Assembly: GCA_027575765.1 (NCBI GenBank)
Contig: JANBPT010000168.1
Span: forward strand, 1 to 62,595
Length of the DNA: 62,595 nt
Direction of reading: 5' to 3'
Source of the DNA: Tieghemiomyces parasiticus
Lineage: Eukaryota > Kickxellomycota > Dimargaritomycetes > Dimargaritales > Dimargaritaceae
The translations under genes and the position numbers were made by a program. The number at the start of each line of letters is the position of its first letter. Within the stretch, counting starts at the first letter, position 1. Positions 1 to 12,066 of this stretch are shown piece after piece. The notes below the pieces were generated by a model that made no database searches, was not told the origin of the DNA, and was given only the letters and a program-made list of their open reading frames with translations.

Positions 1-3000
1 ACTCATCTCTTCCCGCCCAACGAGGCCTGCGATAAGGAGAAAAGGAAATATAATAGGCAGGGTACAGGGGAATGTGCCGACAGCGGAGAACTGGGTGGGG
101 TTGGGAAAATGGTTGGGGAGGACGGTAGCCGAAAAGAGGGGTGGTCGTACGACTGTGGGATAAGGGGAGTAGATGTGAATGTAATAATAATAGCTAGGCC
201 CACACTATTTTTACCCAACAGAGAGGGAGAAAGGCGAGGGCGGATGGCCGCCAGAACGCCGCTGTCAAACTTGGTAGATAAGCCGGGAAAGAGAGAGAGA
301 GGGGTGGTGATATGGAAGATGGAAAGGATAGCGGCCAAGATATGGCAGGTGCAACTGATAAGGCTTCCCAGCCCGGGTCACGCCGGGGAGACCCCCGCGT
401 TGTACCATCAACCCTCGAACACCAAAAGTCTTGACTCGCCTGGCCACATAGTCGTAAAGAGAGCTTGTAGGATGGAATGGGCCTGGCGGCGGCATCGGTT
501 ACCTGGGCGGAGTGTCCCCACATTGAACATTTCCTGATCCTCCTATGAAACAACGCCATTGATCCCGGCAATCGGGCCCAAAACCTCCCCTAAACTTGCG
601 AGTAAAAGGTCGAATGAAGAGGTGACTAAATAAAGAAAGAAGCCCACAGAGATATCGAAACATGCAGGATCCGGGCAGAGTCGGGTGGTTCCTACCCGGA
701 CCGAAGCAATTGTCGGATCAAAGTACCGCCGTAACTTACCGGGTAATCAAGGTGGAGATGGTATCGCGGCCGGTCATTGGAAACACGACTCGCGTGGTGG
801 GGCCGTCAGGGCGCCAAGGTCTCGAAACAAAGGGCGCCAAACACAACAAAGGAGGATCACTCCGTCCTGACGTTGGTTAGGATGCGGAAAGTTTTTTTTG
901 GGCAAGGTTACAGGGGACGGAAAGGGGTGACAGGTAGTCACTGCAACCGAGTGCAGGATGACAGTCCGTAAGGCACGGTCAGAAGCTGACGAGGAGGGCC
1001 GGGAGAAGTAACGCTGGTAATGATACTGAGAGACCGCTCAGCAATGAACCAAAAAAAAATAAAAAAACCACCGCGCAGGGGCGTGGTCCGCGAGACGGAA
1101 GGCGTAGATTGGGAAGGTATCTGAGTTAGGGTGCGTTTGGAAGGGGGGAGGTGCGATTAGCAAAGTGATACGAGAGCGAGCGAGAAGGTGAGGCACAAAA
1201 CAGCTGGCCAGTGGGGTTTCCCATAACCCAGGACGGTGTTCGGGTGTAGAGTGTGGTATTATAGGGTGAGATAGAGATGCGATTACGAAAAGATGGGATG
1301 GGTGGCGGCGTCGGCTATTTATTTATAAGGTTTGTAGGGAGGCTATCATGGCAGACGGGTCACAGGGATATGTAGGCAGAAAGGGACATCCGAGGAGGGT
1401 AGCGGAGGTGGGGACGGGCGAGGAAGTGAAAAGAAAGAGGGGGGGGTACATCAAAAAAGGGGTGGTGATGGGACGATACAGGGAAGGACCGCCGTGGTCG
1501 GTGCGCCCGAGCACCAATGTCGCCATGGTGGAAGGGGGGGGGTTCATCTAATGCGAGAGTGCCATGGTTAGAGGCCGGCACGGCCCTAATGCTGAAGGGT
1601 GTTAGTCAGCGAGAGAAGATAACCCGGCGCGGAGGAGAAAAGGAGAGCATTCGGGCCTTTATTTTTTTCCGCAATCTGTACCTGAGATTATCCTTCATTG
1701 AGTGGGCCATGCTCGGAATAGCTCGGCTACAAGGTAACGTGGTGGATACATGATAGCTATCGCTGGAGTGGCGACGGGCAGTCGCTGATAAGCGAGATGA
1801 ATTGATTAGCCCACCAGCGCTGGAGAACCGGAAGGAAACAATATGCCAAAGGGGTGGAGATTAGACCGTCCAGGGCACAGATAGCGCGGCTAACTGCGTT
1901 ACACACAACCAAATGCGTGTGTATGGGGGGTAGTGCGAGGTAAGGGGCGGAGATAAGGGCGATAAACCACCATCTTATCAATCCGCGGGCTCTGGGGGGA
2001 GGGAGGCTGATAACGGGAGAGCGTAGAGGCATCGGCTCCTATCCGACCCGCAAGTTCAGCCAGCGGCCGCCCCATCGTCACGCGTAAGGCAGCTGATTGG
2101 TCGCTCAGTGGGGGGCCGGCCGGGGGGCCCTGAGGTGCTCTGGCGGCAGTGTCTTGTATCTGCCACGGCTCATCCACACAGGAGGGCGAGGATCCCCCGA
2201 CCATATCAGTGGCAAGCGAGGTAGGCAGAGGCTACGAGTGAGAAGGGCGAGCAAAGCTGGGCGTGGACGCAAGGGGGAGCGGGCAGCGGGCCGGCCATCT
2301 TGCCATGTATGCACTGTTAGCCACGGGTCGGCTCGAGGGGCTATCGTCTCCGGGCTAGGATACGAAAAATAGGTTAGCATGCATGGTCCGTGACACCTAT
2401 TGGACGAGGAGGGTGGGCCAGCAGTCCGACTCTGCGCTTATCTGGACCGCTGTCCCAGAAGGATGACGTAGTCCCCGGTGGGTCTCGGAGATATCTTTTT
2501 CGGGATAGAGTCAGGGCCAGCACCTAAAAGCTAATGAAGCTGGCGGCGACCACAACGACCAGATAAGGAGTGTGGAAAAGGAGGCGAAATGGCGGAAATC
2601 CTTCCAGGCCCACTCTGGTGCCGGGTGAACCGGGGGGGAGTTCTTAACGAGATACGCCGATGGCCGGGCCATCCTCCTCGGCGAGGATGCTGTTCCTTCA
2701 CCTTCGTCGGGGCCCCTACGGGCTGTGTACCGCGGCGCGTCCCAGCAGCGCTGAAGCCGTTTCCGTGCGCTCCATGCGTCCGTCTCCCGTTCAGGAGGTG
2801 CATATACCCAGAAGAGGGGCGGTGGCCGGGCTGGTGGGCGTGAGAATGTTGTCCCAAAATGGCAGTGATGAAACGGGGATGTCGATCCGGACACGCGATC
2901 TTTGTTGGGATGCCAGACCATACCCGTCAATCCCACCCCGCGCCTACCCTTTATTCCTCGGGAGTACGAGGCGGGTGGCTTCGAGCGAAACGAGGGTGGG

Positions 3001-6000
3001 GGTGGCTAATCGCATCTTCTGATGAGCGGGGGCAGCTTCTTTCTCCGCAACGACTGAGCATACAGGGCCGACCGATGTGGACGATAAGAAAACGGGGACA
3101 TGGCTTTAGGGGGGGCAACAGCGTCGCCCACGGCCCCGCCTGCTTGTAGCACGGGCACCTAGAGACGCCCTCGGGCGGCCCATCTCGCTTCGTTGGCACC
3201 CCTATACCCTACGCCCCCCTATCCCAGCGCCGTCTATTCTTATCGCTCGGCACTACAGATGGCAACTGGTACCACTGATGTCTCCTCCCGCCCGTTTTTA
3301 CCGGCTGCCGTGGGGCTGTGCATGCCTTCCCTCCCTCACCATTCGGTGGATGTTTTTCCCAGTTCCGCGTAACCCAAGTACACGGCTTGCGGCGTGGCAA
3401 TAGTGCCTAGCGATGACAGTCGATAAGGGCCGCTGTCCGTGGGGTGGAAGATGCCCTGGCCAGGATAGTCCGTAGCTATAGTCTACAGAGGAGGCGATTC
3501 CAAAGCCAAGGCGTAGCTCCCCCCCCCCGTGGCCAACGGCCGAAGAGGGGGGTCATCGACAAGTATTTCCTTGCAGACGTGCCCTAACCCTTTCGGTGAC
3601 AGTTGGGCCAGTCCACTCGCCCGCCCGGATCAGCGTAGGCCCCGTGGGCTGGGCTTGGCCTACAACGCTGGCCTTCTGCCCTCGCCCGCCTGGCCGACCG
3701 ATTAAAAACCCTCGCTCGCTCGTCTGTAAATATCATGTCGAGAGAGCGACTCAGTCGGGTCGTCAGGGGCGCTCATATCCGGTTCTTATGCATGACTCCT
3801 TGGTCAGACGACTGACAACTGAATGCTGGCTGCGCGTGCCCCGCCGTGCCAGAAGTGCTTTTTGTCCACCCATATCGATGCCCTTTTCCATTTCTTGGTC
3901 AATCTCCTCACTTTCCTTCCCCCGATGTATCGCCTGGCTGCCCCTCCCCTGACGGTAGGCCGGACCGGCGATGGTGGCAGCCTGCCAGGCGATGTCGGCA
4001 GGCGCTCTACCAGCTGGGTGCCCTATCAATGACCTCTCCCCATTGTCGCCTGGGCCTCAGGCGTTCTAACTTAACGGACAGTCACTCTCAGACTGGCATC
4101 CGCATGCCCAAGCCACAGAGGTAGCCATAATGACTTGGCATGTCTCACGGGCAGGGAGTAGCTGGCCATAGCATGGTTGCTCGCCTCGACTCGGAGCTTC
4201 GGCCCTCGAGCTCCAAGAGCTATACCGCACTTATGGCCAGTGGCTTCCGACAAGAGAGGGTATCAGTGTAACCGCCGCGGTACCACCCAATCCGGCCAAA
4301 AGGCCGAGCCTGTACCCACCCCCGCAGCTGGCTATTACGTGCTCTCCTCTCACTCTCCCACTTTCGTACAGGGCTACGCGAGCAGTCACTACATTCTAGC
4401 TGTATTACTGTCGTTAAGACTATTACCTGGCCAGCAATCCCAAATCGTTCTGCAAGACGGGTTTAAGGCCAGGGGGACAAAATAGGCTGTCTCCTCCTTC
4501 CTCTTCTCTCCGGGTCGTTACTAAAGAGGCAGCTCGGCACGTGACGAGCTACATTTCGTCTGTCTGACGGCCAGGCCGCTGGTGCTTTACGGCTTTACCA
4601 CAGACATCACAAAGTGGTCGATGGACAAACGCACTCTGCAGTCGTTACATCAGGCGGGCTAATTCTGCAGGCGGGATGTAGCATCCTGGACCCCTACGCC
4701 AATGAGCGAACAATACATTGTCTAGGCTGACGTGTTGGGACGATCGAGTGGCCGATTTTCGCCACTGCCAGCCCCTCCGCTCCGTAGCGGAGGTGTCTCG
4801 TGCGTAGGATTTGGCGGTATCAGCCAGGGGACTTTGGGAACTCGGCTGGAGGAGGTCGGCATATGGAGTCACCCAGCACCTCCATCGCCAACTATTCCAA
4901 ATCAGAAAGGGTAGCTCACGCCCACGGAGCCGAGTCTCTGTGGTCCCTCACAACCCCCACCATCTCCCTCCCCCATTTACCATCAACAAACCATCGGGGC
5001 GGGGGAGGGGAGGTGTTCGGAAACTGACCGGCTTTGCTGACGCAGCAGGGGCATCAAGAGTAAACACAGGGCCTGGGGCACAGGAGGATGCGGGAGGAGG
5101 GGGCGTCCGTGGTGTGCGATGGCGCCGATAAGGACCAAAGGCTCAATTTCACGCCCTCGGCTCAATATGGTAGTATCACCATCTGGCGTATTCCAGTCAG
5201 AGAGGGAAGAATTTAATGGGACCGGTGTAAAGGTAAACGCAGCGATCGGCTAGAAATCAGGCCGTCGTTCGTATCCCCACCCGTCCGTGCCAGGACCTCT
5301 TATTTTCTGCTCGATTTAGCTACGCCCTCACCAATGCGGCCGGTTTTAGCCATACGACACTTGACCCTTCCTGACACGTTCGTTCCACCTCCGCACCCGC
5401 TCTCTCGCCTCTAAAGCCGGGGGGGGGATAGCCCTCAGAGGCGGTCTGTCGTTGCGTCTGACCACCTGTCCATCTCGACCCTATGGACTATGAGGATGAG
5501 GGAGGACAGACTCCTTGATATCTGCTGTTGCCATTTAGGGTAAGTTGGCCCTTTGGAGGGCTAGAGAAGGAGTGGAAGTTGGGTGCAAAATGGTCAGTCG
5601 ATTGCACACCTAGCGCCTCGCTGTACACCAGTGGCGGAGCGGCTGTCGCATCAACCTTTTCTTTTTATTTTCTGCTTCCCTCCTCCCTGCTCAACGTCGC
5701 GTCTTCCGCAACGAAGCTGCGCTGGTAAATTTCTCCCACCCCTCCGGCCGGCTCCGCTAAAAAAGACTTTACTTTTAATATTTATACTAAATCAATTATG
5801 GCTCCTGCCTAGTTTTGGCTGGTGTCACCTACGCTAATTTCTGGCCTCGGACGCCCCTCCCCCCGAGCCACTGAGTGACATGTCCTTCTGGGCCCACCCC
5901 ATCCGTCATGCCCTACATCCTTGCCTTCCGCCGGTGTGAATCAAGAGCCGATACGACGGAGGGAACCTGAATTGTAGTGCTAACCCCCCCCCTATGTCTG

Positions 6001-8173
6001 GACACGTATGTTTAGCCTGTCCGCTGCTATTGAGTAGTAAGGTAGGTTGTCATTGCCAGTTCACGTGTGAAAACGCCCTTGTCATCTCTTCTTTCTAGCA
6101 CCTCCATATCCTTCCCGAACAATATGCTGTCTGCCACGACCTTCGATCATCCGGATCATCTCGAATTGGCTTCTTACCTTCGCTATGGCACCTTTAAGGG
6201 TTACACTTTCTTGATCCATCCCCTCTATCGGATACGACGACCTAACGTGGTGATTAAATTACACAATAGATAAGACTTGGCCCTACGTCCTGCAGGGTAT
6301 GCATTCTATCAGGCCCCATTAACGTATGGGCGGCTAGCGACGGCTTATCCAGCGGCATCTAGATAAGCTCTGGTCGCGCCATCCCCTATACCCCACCCGT
6401 GGAGGTGCACTTCCCCAGGAAAGATTAAATAGCAGCGGGGTACTGTTGTTCGGGAGTGTAGCAATTCGACTATGATCCGATAACCCTGATAGGGGCATCA
6501 TGACCAGGGAGGGGGATGAAGGGATACCGCCCCCCTTAAACAGGCGGTGAAGATAAGGATACGTACTCTTCTCTGTTAGTTACATAGCGCGTACGCCTAG
6601 CGCTGCCATAGCCCCTCCCCAACCCGAAGGTTAAGTATTGGAAGCCGGCATACCCCACCCTCTTCCCCTCCCCTTTGGCAAAAGTAGTGCCAACGCTAGT
6701 CAAACAACAGCACCATAATCAAAAAGAGTTGGGGAGGGTTCACCAGCCCTTCTTGATTCAGCTCATTTTCATGTCGACCTTGGGCTCTTTTCCTAGACGC
6801 TGACTGACCTCACTGATCAGGCCGAAGGAGTCGAAAAGCGGGGTGGGGTTGGGGCGCATACATTTTTAACTTGGACATACCATAGTGCTTTCACATCGAA
6901 GGGTCCATCGTTGTGTCCATCTCTCATGCACCCGCCAGGCTGCCAAGTCCCCAATTTTCCTCTGTATTTCAGGGATAACCCACCTCCCCTCCCACCACTC
7001 CCTCCACCTATCCATATCCCATGTTTTCATCTGCCCGTTTCTGTATAGAAGTGGCGGAGGGGGAGGGTAAAAGTGATGCTAGTAATTCTCATAAAAGGTT
7101 GCCGGATGTCTGAATCAAGCCTCCACCCCTCACATTTCAGTTCAAGGGCTCAAACCATCGCCTGGTCCCTTGTTCTGCCCTCTCCCGAATCTTCCTTTCC
7201 CCCCGTCCAGCCCCAACCCCTGATCCATCCTTTTCCGCACTTCTCGTGCCCCTATACGTAACGCTCAATAAGTAGTGGCAAGGTCAGGTGGGTGTAGAGG
7301 CAACCTCAGCGGGACACAGGTCAATAGCGATAAATAAATCACGCCCAATCGTCTGTCAATTAGTGCAGTATCGGCTCACGCTCAGTGTGCGGGGTTTTCC
7401 TAACTTCATTAGCCGACTTTTTCACCTTACAAGTTGTTATGTTACCAAGGGTACCAAGCTCAGCATTAGGGGAGTCATCAGAGTCGAGTGGAGTGGAGCT
7501 ATTCTCATCAAGGGGAGTAGATGGGTACAGCTCTCCTTCCCATCTTACCGAGACTGAAGACCATCACCATCGACTAATACTCGACGGTGAGTGTGAGTTG
7601 CTACTACACACCTCGGTAAAATCACTCCAATTGACCAATATATAGATACAACGTTGATTTTGTCAACTTTTGCATCATGACCATTCACCAGCCTAGAGTG
7701 AGTGATCAATCTGTTCGTATCCAATACCATTTTTTTGACAGTAGAAGAAATAGTTGGCAACCGTTTTATTTTATTTCCGAGTCAAGAATTACGTAGTGCA
7801 ATTGTCGAGGGGGGGGGGTCCAGATATCGCTACCGATTTAGGCAGCACCTCGTATAAAGCTGAGCAGTGACTGGCCACTTGACCTGGCCGCATGCCAGCC
7901 CCTCCATTTCTTACTTGCCCGCCCGTCCTAACCTGGCCGTATGATGGTTACCCGTACGTGACACAAGTGACCCCAACTGATACCGATGAGGTTAACTTTT
8001 TTTTGAATAATAATATATATATAACAGCAAGCCGAATCGGTCGGAGCGTAAACTGAACCGGGCGAGGGTAACTTGGCAAGATGATGATGAACCGTGGGGG
8101 GGGGGGTAACAACCCATTTACGCTATCGCAGTCAACCTTGCTTTTGAGAACTTATTCTCCTCAAGCGGTAGCT
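1..8173. other. Gene-poor region, no supportable gene
   Basis: Eight kilobases in which no open frame exceeds about 140 codons. None shows a recognisable domain, and none links to a neighbour through matching splice phases. The first 2.4 kb are purine-rich on the given strand and parts of 5.5-7.2 kb are pyrimidine-rich. Several G or C runs of 9-11 bases occur (for example 1534-1542, 3519-3528, 7809-7818 and 8096-8106). A gene made of very short exons could be hidden here, but I see no evidence for one. Confidence 0.5.
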
Positions 8174-10477
8174 TCACAATGGGCCTGGCGGTGGTGCAAG
8201 TAGACGCAGCTGTTGCTGGACCCGGGTCAATTGCGCCTCCACCCGGGCACGGTCTTCTTGGATAGCTGGGTATGGATTAACAGCATCACCCTCAGTCATC
8301 TGGTCGGCGTCAGCAGGCCTGGTCACCAAGGTATGGTTGATGAGGTCCAGGTTACGCGGAATGGACTCAATATTAGCCATCAGCTATCATGCCGGTCCAA
8401 CCAGCACAGGCGAAGCGGAGAGGTGAGGGGGGGGGGGTGTTACGTATGTGATAAAGTGACAATTAGAGCCAAATACAGAACATAAGAGGGGGTCCAATTA
8501 GCCCATTAGAATGATGGACTGCCTAGTAACTGGACCAGTCGAAAGCGACTGCGCTGGGGGGGGGGGTGGCGTGTCCCGCCCAGCCAGCCAAATTACCATG
8601 GGTAGTGGGTCGAACAACAACTTGGTCGAGCCCAGGCGTGTGACCCAAAGGAATAAGGAGGAGGGAGTAATAAGATATTGATGGTAAGACTATAACTAGT
8701 CACCGATAAATTAATGTCAGTTGACGACCCACGGAGTGCGACAGTATCTGGTGGGGTTGAATTCGCCGGTGGCGGGCGTAAAAATCAATCCATCGTGCAC
8801 TCCATGTCACCGCCCTTCTTCCTTGCTTACACCCTCTCCCGCTTCCCGGTAGATAGCCGGTGGCCAGGTTTGGAGTGCCTTCCGTCTGCCTCCGCATTTT
8901 CCACCTGCCCCATCGGTCAGCTCGTGATGCGCTCTCGCCTCCGCCTCTTTCCAGCGTGATTCCATTGTCTAATGGATCCCACTGGTTACCCGACGGGAGG
9001 GAGGGGAGGGAGGAAGAGGAGGGGTTTGGGAGCCTCGATAGAGGGTGATGGCGTAAATGGTCGCGTGTTGTAGGTGTATATGGCCGAGTTTCAATTGGAG
9101 CCCTATCTAGTGGGCCTGCATTGTTTCCACTCTACAGCGGCGTCTCAATATATTGGCCCATCTGCATTTTCAGGTTAGTTGGCTTACCGATTCGAAAGAT
9201 CGCCAGGCGGCATTTAGTCGTCGTAGTTCGGGACCCAGGTCTAGGAGAGTCGGGTAGTCGAGATAGATAGGTCAGCGGGGTCGGGCATCAGGTGATTGGG
9301 GGGAGGGATGTTAAGTATATACGTTACAGATTACAGTTATTTTTGTCGTATATAACTAAATGAAAGCCGGTGGCCATAAATTGGGTATCACGGGGGTACC
9401 GGTCGATTCCATCGGTGGTGTGCTTTCATAAACTACACAAGGCGAACCTCTCTACCATCTTCTCGTCTTCCGCCGAAGGTTGACTGGCATCAAATCAACC
9501 GTACCCGGGAGAATAGTGGACTCATGACTACTGAAACCCGCCGTCACAACCGGCGGCAGACTCGCAAAAAAAACAATGACAGCCAAGTCCATCAACATGA
9601 ACGTAAACATAAGCGCCGGAGCGGAGACGGCACGACACATTCCAATGCACCCTGGCCACATGCCGCCCGTTGACTCGGTCATCTTCGCTAGCTCGCCCGG
9701 TCTGGTGTGACTTACCGGGTTCCATTTCCTTTTGCTGGGCCTCGAGTTTGGCCGGGGCATCGAGGGTCCAGGGCTGCCATTCGTCCCGGTAGACTTGGTT
9801 AAATTGGTCGACCGTGGGGAGTATTTCATTGCGGGCAATATCGGCTGCCGCTTTCAGGGCCACATCGGCAGTCTGGGAGCTAGCTGGTGGTTGCTTAGGG
9901 GTGGAGGGGGGTCGAAAGAAGCGGGATTGGACGGCGAATGGGGGAGGGCTTGATTTGGTTAGATTAGTTTTGGCGTGATTAATGCTAGCCGTTAGGGCTA
10001 CTTACTGACAGGTATTTCAATAACCATAGGAATTAGTACATGTGTACATATAATTAGTGACACCACTAGGGGAGCCAAGTGGTCTACTTTGTAAAAGGCA
10101 AAACCAGTCACAACGACTTCGCCTCGCCGCCTCCGAGTAGGGGATAGATGGATTCACCTCAGTCCGTGTAACCTTACCTCGCAAGCCATGAATTGGCGCT
10201 GTACCTCAGCCAGGTGTGTCTGTTCCTGCCGATGGAGAGCAGCTATAGCCTCCAGTCCGGTGCCGGTAGCGACCTCGCCGTGGTCGGTGCCACCTGTCGC
10301 GGCCTTTGGTTTTGTCTGGGTGAGGGAGGCCAATGGCCCCGTGGTAAAGAGCGAAGGCGTGGGGTTAAACAGGTTTTGAACGTGGTCCTGGGCAATGCTG
10401 TCCAGTAGCTGGATGCTGGCCTCGGCTTGGTACGCCCGACTATTGTCGTCGCTGCGCTCGGGGGTGGTATTTGGCAT
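8174..10477 (-). CDS. Unrecognised spliced gene (partial model)
   Basis: Three separated coding pieces on the minus strand look like exons of one gene. Exon A (10477-10178, 100 codons) starts with ATG and ends in phase 0 at a GTAAGG donor. Exon B (about 9872-9716) begins after a CAG acceptor in phase 0 and ends in phase 1 at a GTAAGT donor. It is helical and rich in Ala, Gln and Glu. A last piece (about 8383-8174, 69 codons) reads to a TGA and contains a Gln/Arg-rich helical stretch. The phase of B does not fit the last piece, so at least one further exon is missing or the last piece belongs elsewhere. The composition suggests a small coiled-coil subunit of a larger complex, but I do not recognise the family. 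Three 11-base G runs (8096-8106, 8427-8437, 8556-8566) flank or lie near the last piece. Confidence 0.4.
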
Positions 10478-10867
10478 GGTGGAAGGGGGTCAGTTGAGGG
10501 AGGAGGGGTTTGTGTCTCGCTCTTATGACCTAGAGGGTGAGTACGAGGGGGGGAGAAAGAGACTGAAGCAAATTGGTAATGCGCGCTAGGGTGGGGTGCA
10601 GAGTCGGAGCACTGGGTATGTTTTAATGACCACTTGGAATGCCTCCAACATGGGGTGTCCAAATGAGTGGCACATCTAGAGAATGAACACGACATGCTTG
10701 AGGGGCTCTATGGGTCGTCGGGTTCCCTACATTCGGCTCAATCCTATTTTTTCCGGCTTCACTAGTTCCTTTCGTTCGATTCACGCTGTCCGTTTCGTTC
10801 CTCCCTTCTTTGATAAAATCAACCTGGCCGACCTCCCCGCACTTCCCCCCACCCATCATCCTCAGGC

Positions 10868-11716
10868 ATGGACCCCAACCGTGGTATAGAGGCGTTTGAA
10901 CGCCTGGTCCGTTCCGATGACGCCCAAGCGGCTCTGAAGCTCGGTTCGTGCAAGAAATGTGGCAGTGTGGGCCACCTCACCTTCGAATGTCGCAATTTCA
11001 TTACCTTGGCACCTAAGGCTGCCCCCGTCGTCCCAACCCCCACTCCCACCGCCGGAGTGCCGTCGTCATTACCGCCGGCCAGGACTAACCACTCGTCACG
11101 GCGCTCCAAATCGCACAAGTCATCGTCGCGCTCGTCAAAGAAGCCGTCCAAGCGGGCCACGCGGTCGCCGTCGCCCGTCACATCGACCGATGCATCGTCG
11201 GATACTTCCGACCGGGAGGACGACCGAGACCGACGCTCCCGGCGGTCGTACGACCGGTCTCATAACCGGAAGTCGTCCCGTCGTGACCACCACCGCCGGA
11301 CTCATCGCCAGGGCAGTCGGAGTCGCCGCGACCGCGGCCGGTCGGTCTCCCTTTCAACCACCGATTCCGCCTCAAGTCACTCTGCGAGTCCGGTAGCCCC
11401 GCGCCGTAGCCGCCGTGACGAGTCCAATCCCCGCCGTAGCCGTAGCCCAAGCCCGAGCGCAACGCGGAATCACAGGAGTCGACGCGATTATCGAAGTCCG
11501 AGTCGTGATGGGCGGAGGCGCGATGAATTACGTGGTAGCCATCGGCGTCGGAGCCTTTCGCGTAGTCTAAGTCCCAGTCGTAGTCCTCGGTCCCGCCCGG
11601 ATCGCCGGTCGCGTCAAGCTAGGGGTGATATCGAGCCGCACACCCCTGGCTACCGTGAGGGTGGCCGCACAGAGGAGCGGACCCGGCACCGTCGCGAGCG
11701 TTCAGCATCGCGGTAA
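10868..11716 (+). CDS. SREK1IP1-like zinc-knuckle RS-domain protein
   Basis: Single-exon gene of 282 residues. Near the N-terminus a CX2CX4HX4C zinc knuckle (C28, C31, H36, C41) sits in the context CKKCGSVGHLTFECRN. This is the signature of SREK1-interacting protein 1 (P18SRP), a family linked to SR-type splicing regulators. From about residue 70 to the end the protein is a long Arg/Ser and Arg/Asp/His-rich tail with many SR, RS and RD dipeptides, as in splicing factors phosphorylated by SR-protein kinases. The likely role is nuclear pre-mRNA splicing. The knuckle match is seen directly; the splicing role is inferred from the family. The tail is much longer than I would expect for the animal homologue. 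The gene is divergent from the unrecognised minus-strand gene whose ATG lies 390 bp away. Confidence 0.8.
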   Translation: MDPNRGIEAFERLVRSDDAQAALKLGSCKKCGSVGHLTFECRNFITLAPKAAPVVPTPTPTAGVPSSLPPARTNHSSRRSKSHKSSSRSSKKPSKRATRSPSPVTSTDASSDTSDREDDRDRRSRRSYDRSHNRKSSRRDHHRRTHRQGSRSRRDRGRSVSLSTTDSASSHSASPVAPRRSRRDESNPRRSRSPSPSATRNHRSRRDYRSPSRDGRRRDELRGSHRRRSLSRSLSPSRSPRSRPDRRSRQARGDIEPHTPGYREGGRTEERTRHRRERSASR

Positions 11717-12066
11717 ACTCTTGGTTGGGTTCTTTTATTTTCGATAGACAGAAAATGAATTGGGTTGTGTGTGTAAATATATATTTATAGGTGCGCGGCG
11801 GTTCAGGTATGTTTGTGCTCGCACCACCGACTGGTCGCGAGTCCTGTTTATATCTTTTAGGTTTATCCTAATAACCCTGGGTGGTCGTAGTAATGGTGGA
11901 CGTTACGTTTTTAAACAAAACCCTCGTTCATTTTTGATAGTCCTACAAAGACGTCACTATTTTAACTCACGGTTACAGAATAATCCAAAGCAGTAACGCA
12001 TTGTAATGCGTAGCATGTTAAATTTATTCTAAAGGTGGTAAACCATCGACCGATCTTGGCACCCAT
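11717..12066. other. Intergenic, convergent 3' ends
   Basis: AT-richer spacer between the stop of the SREK1IP1-like gene and the stop of the dehydrogenase gene that runs toward it. It holds the 3' untranslated regions of both, and I see nothing else in it. Confidence 0.6.
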
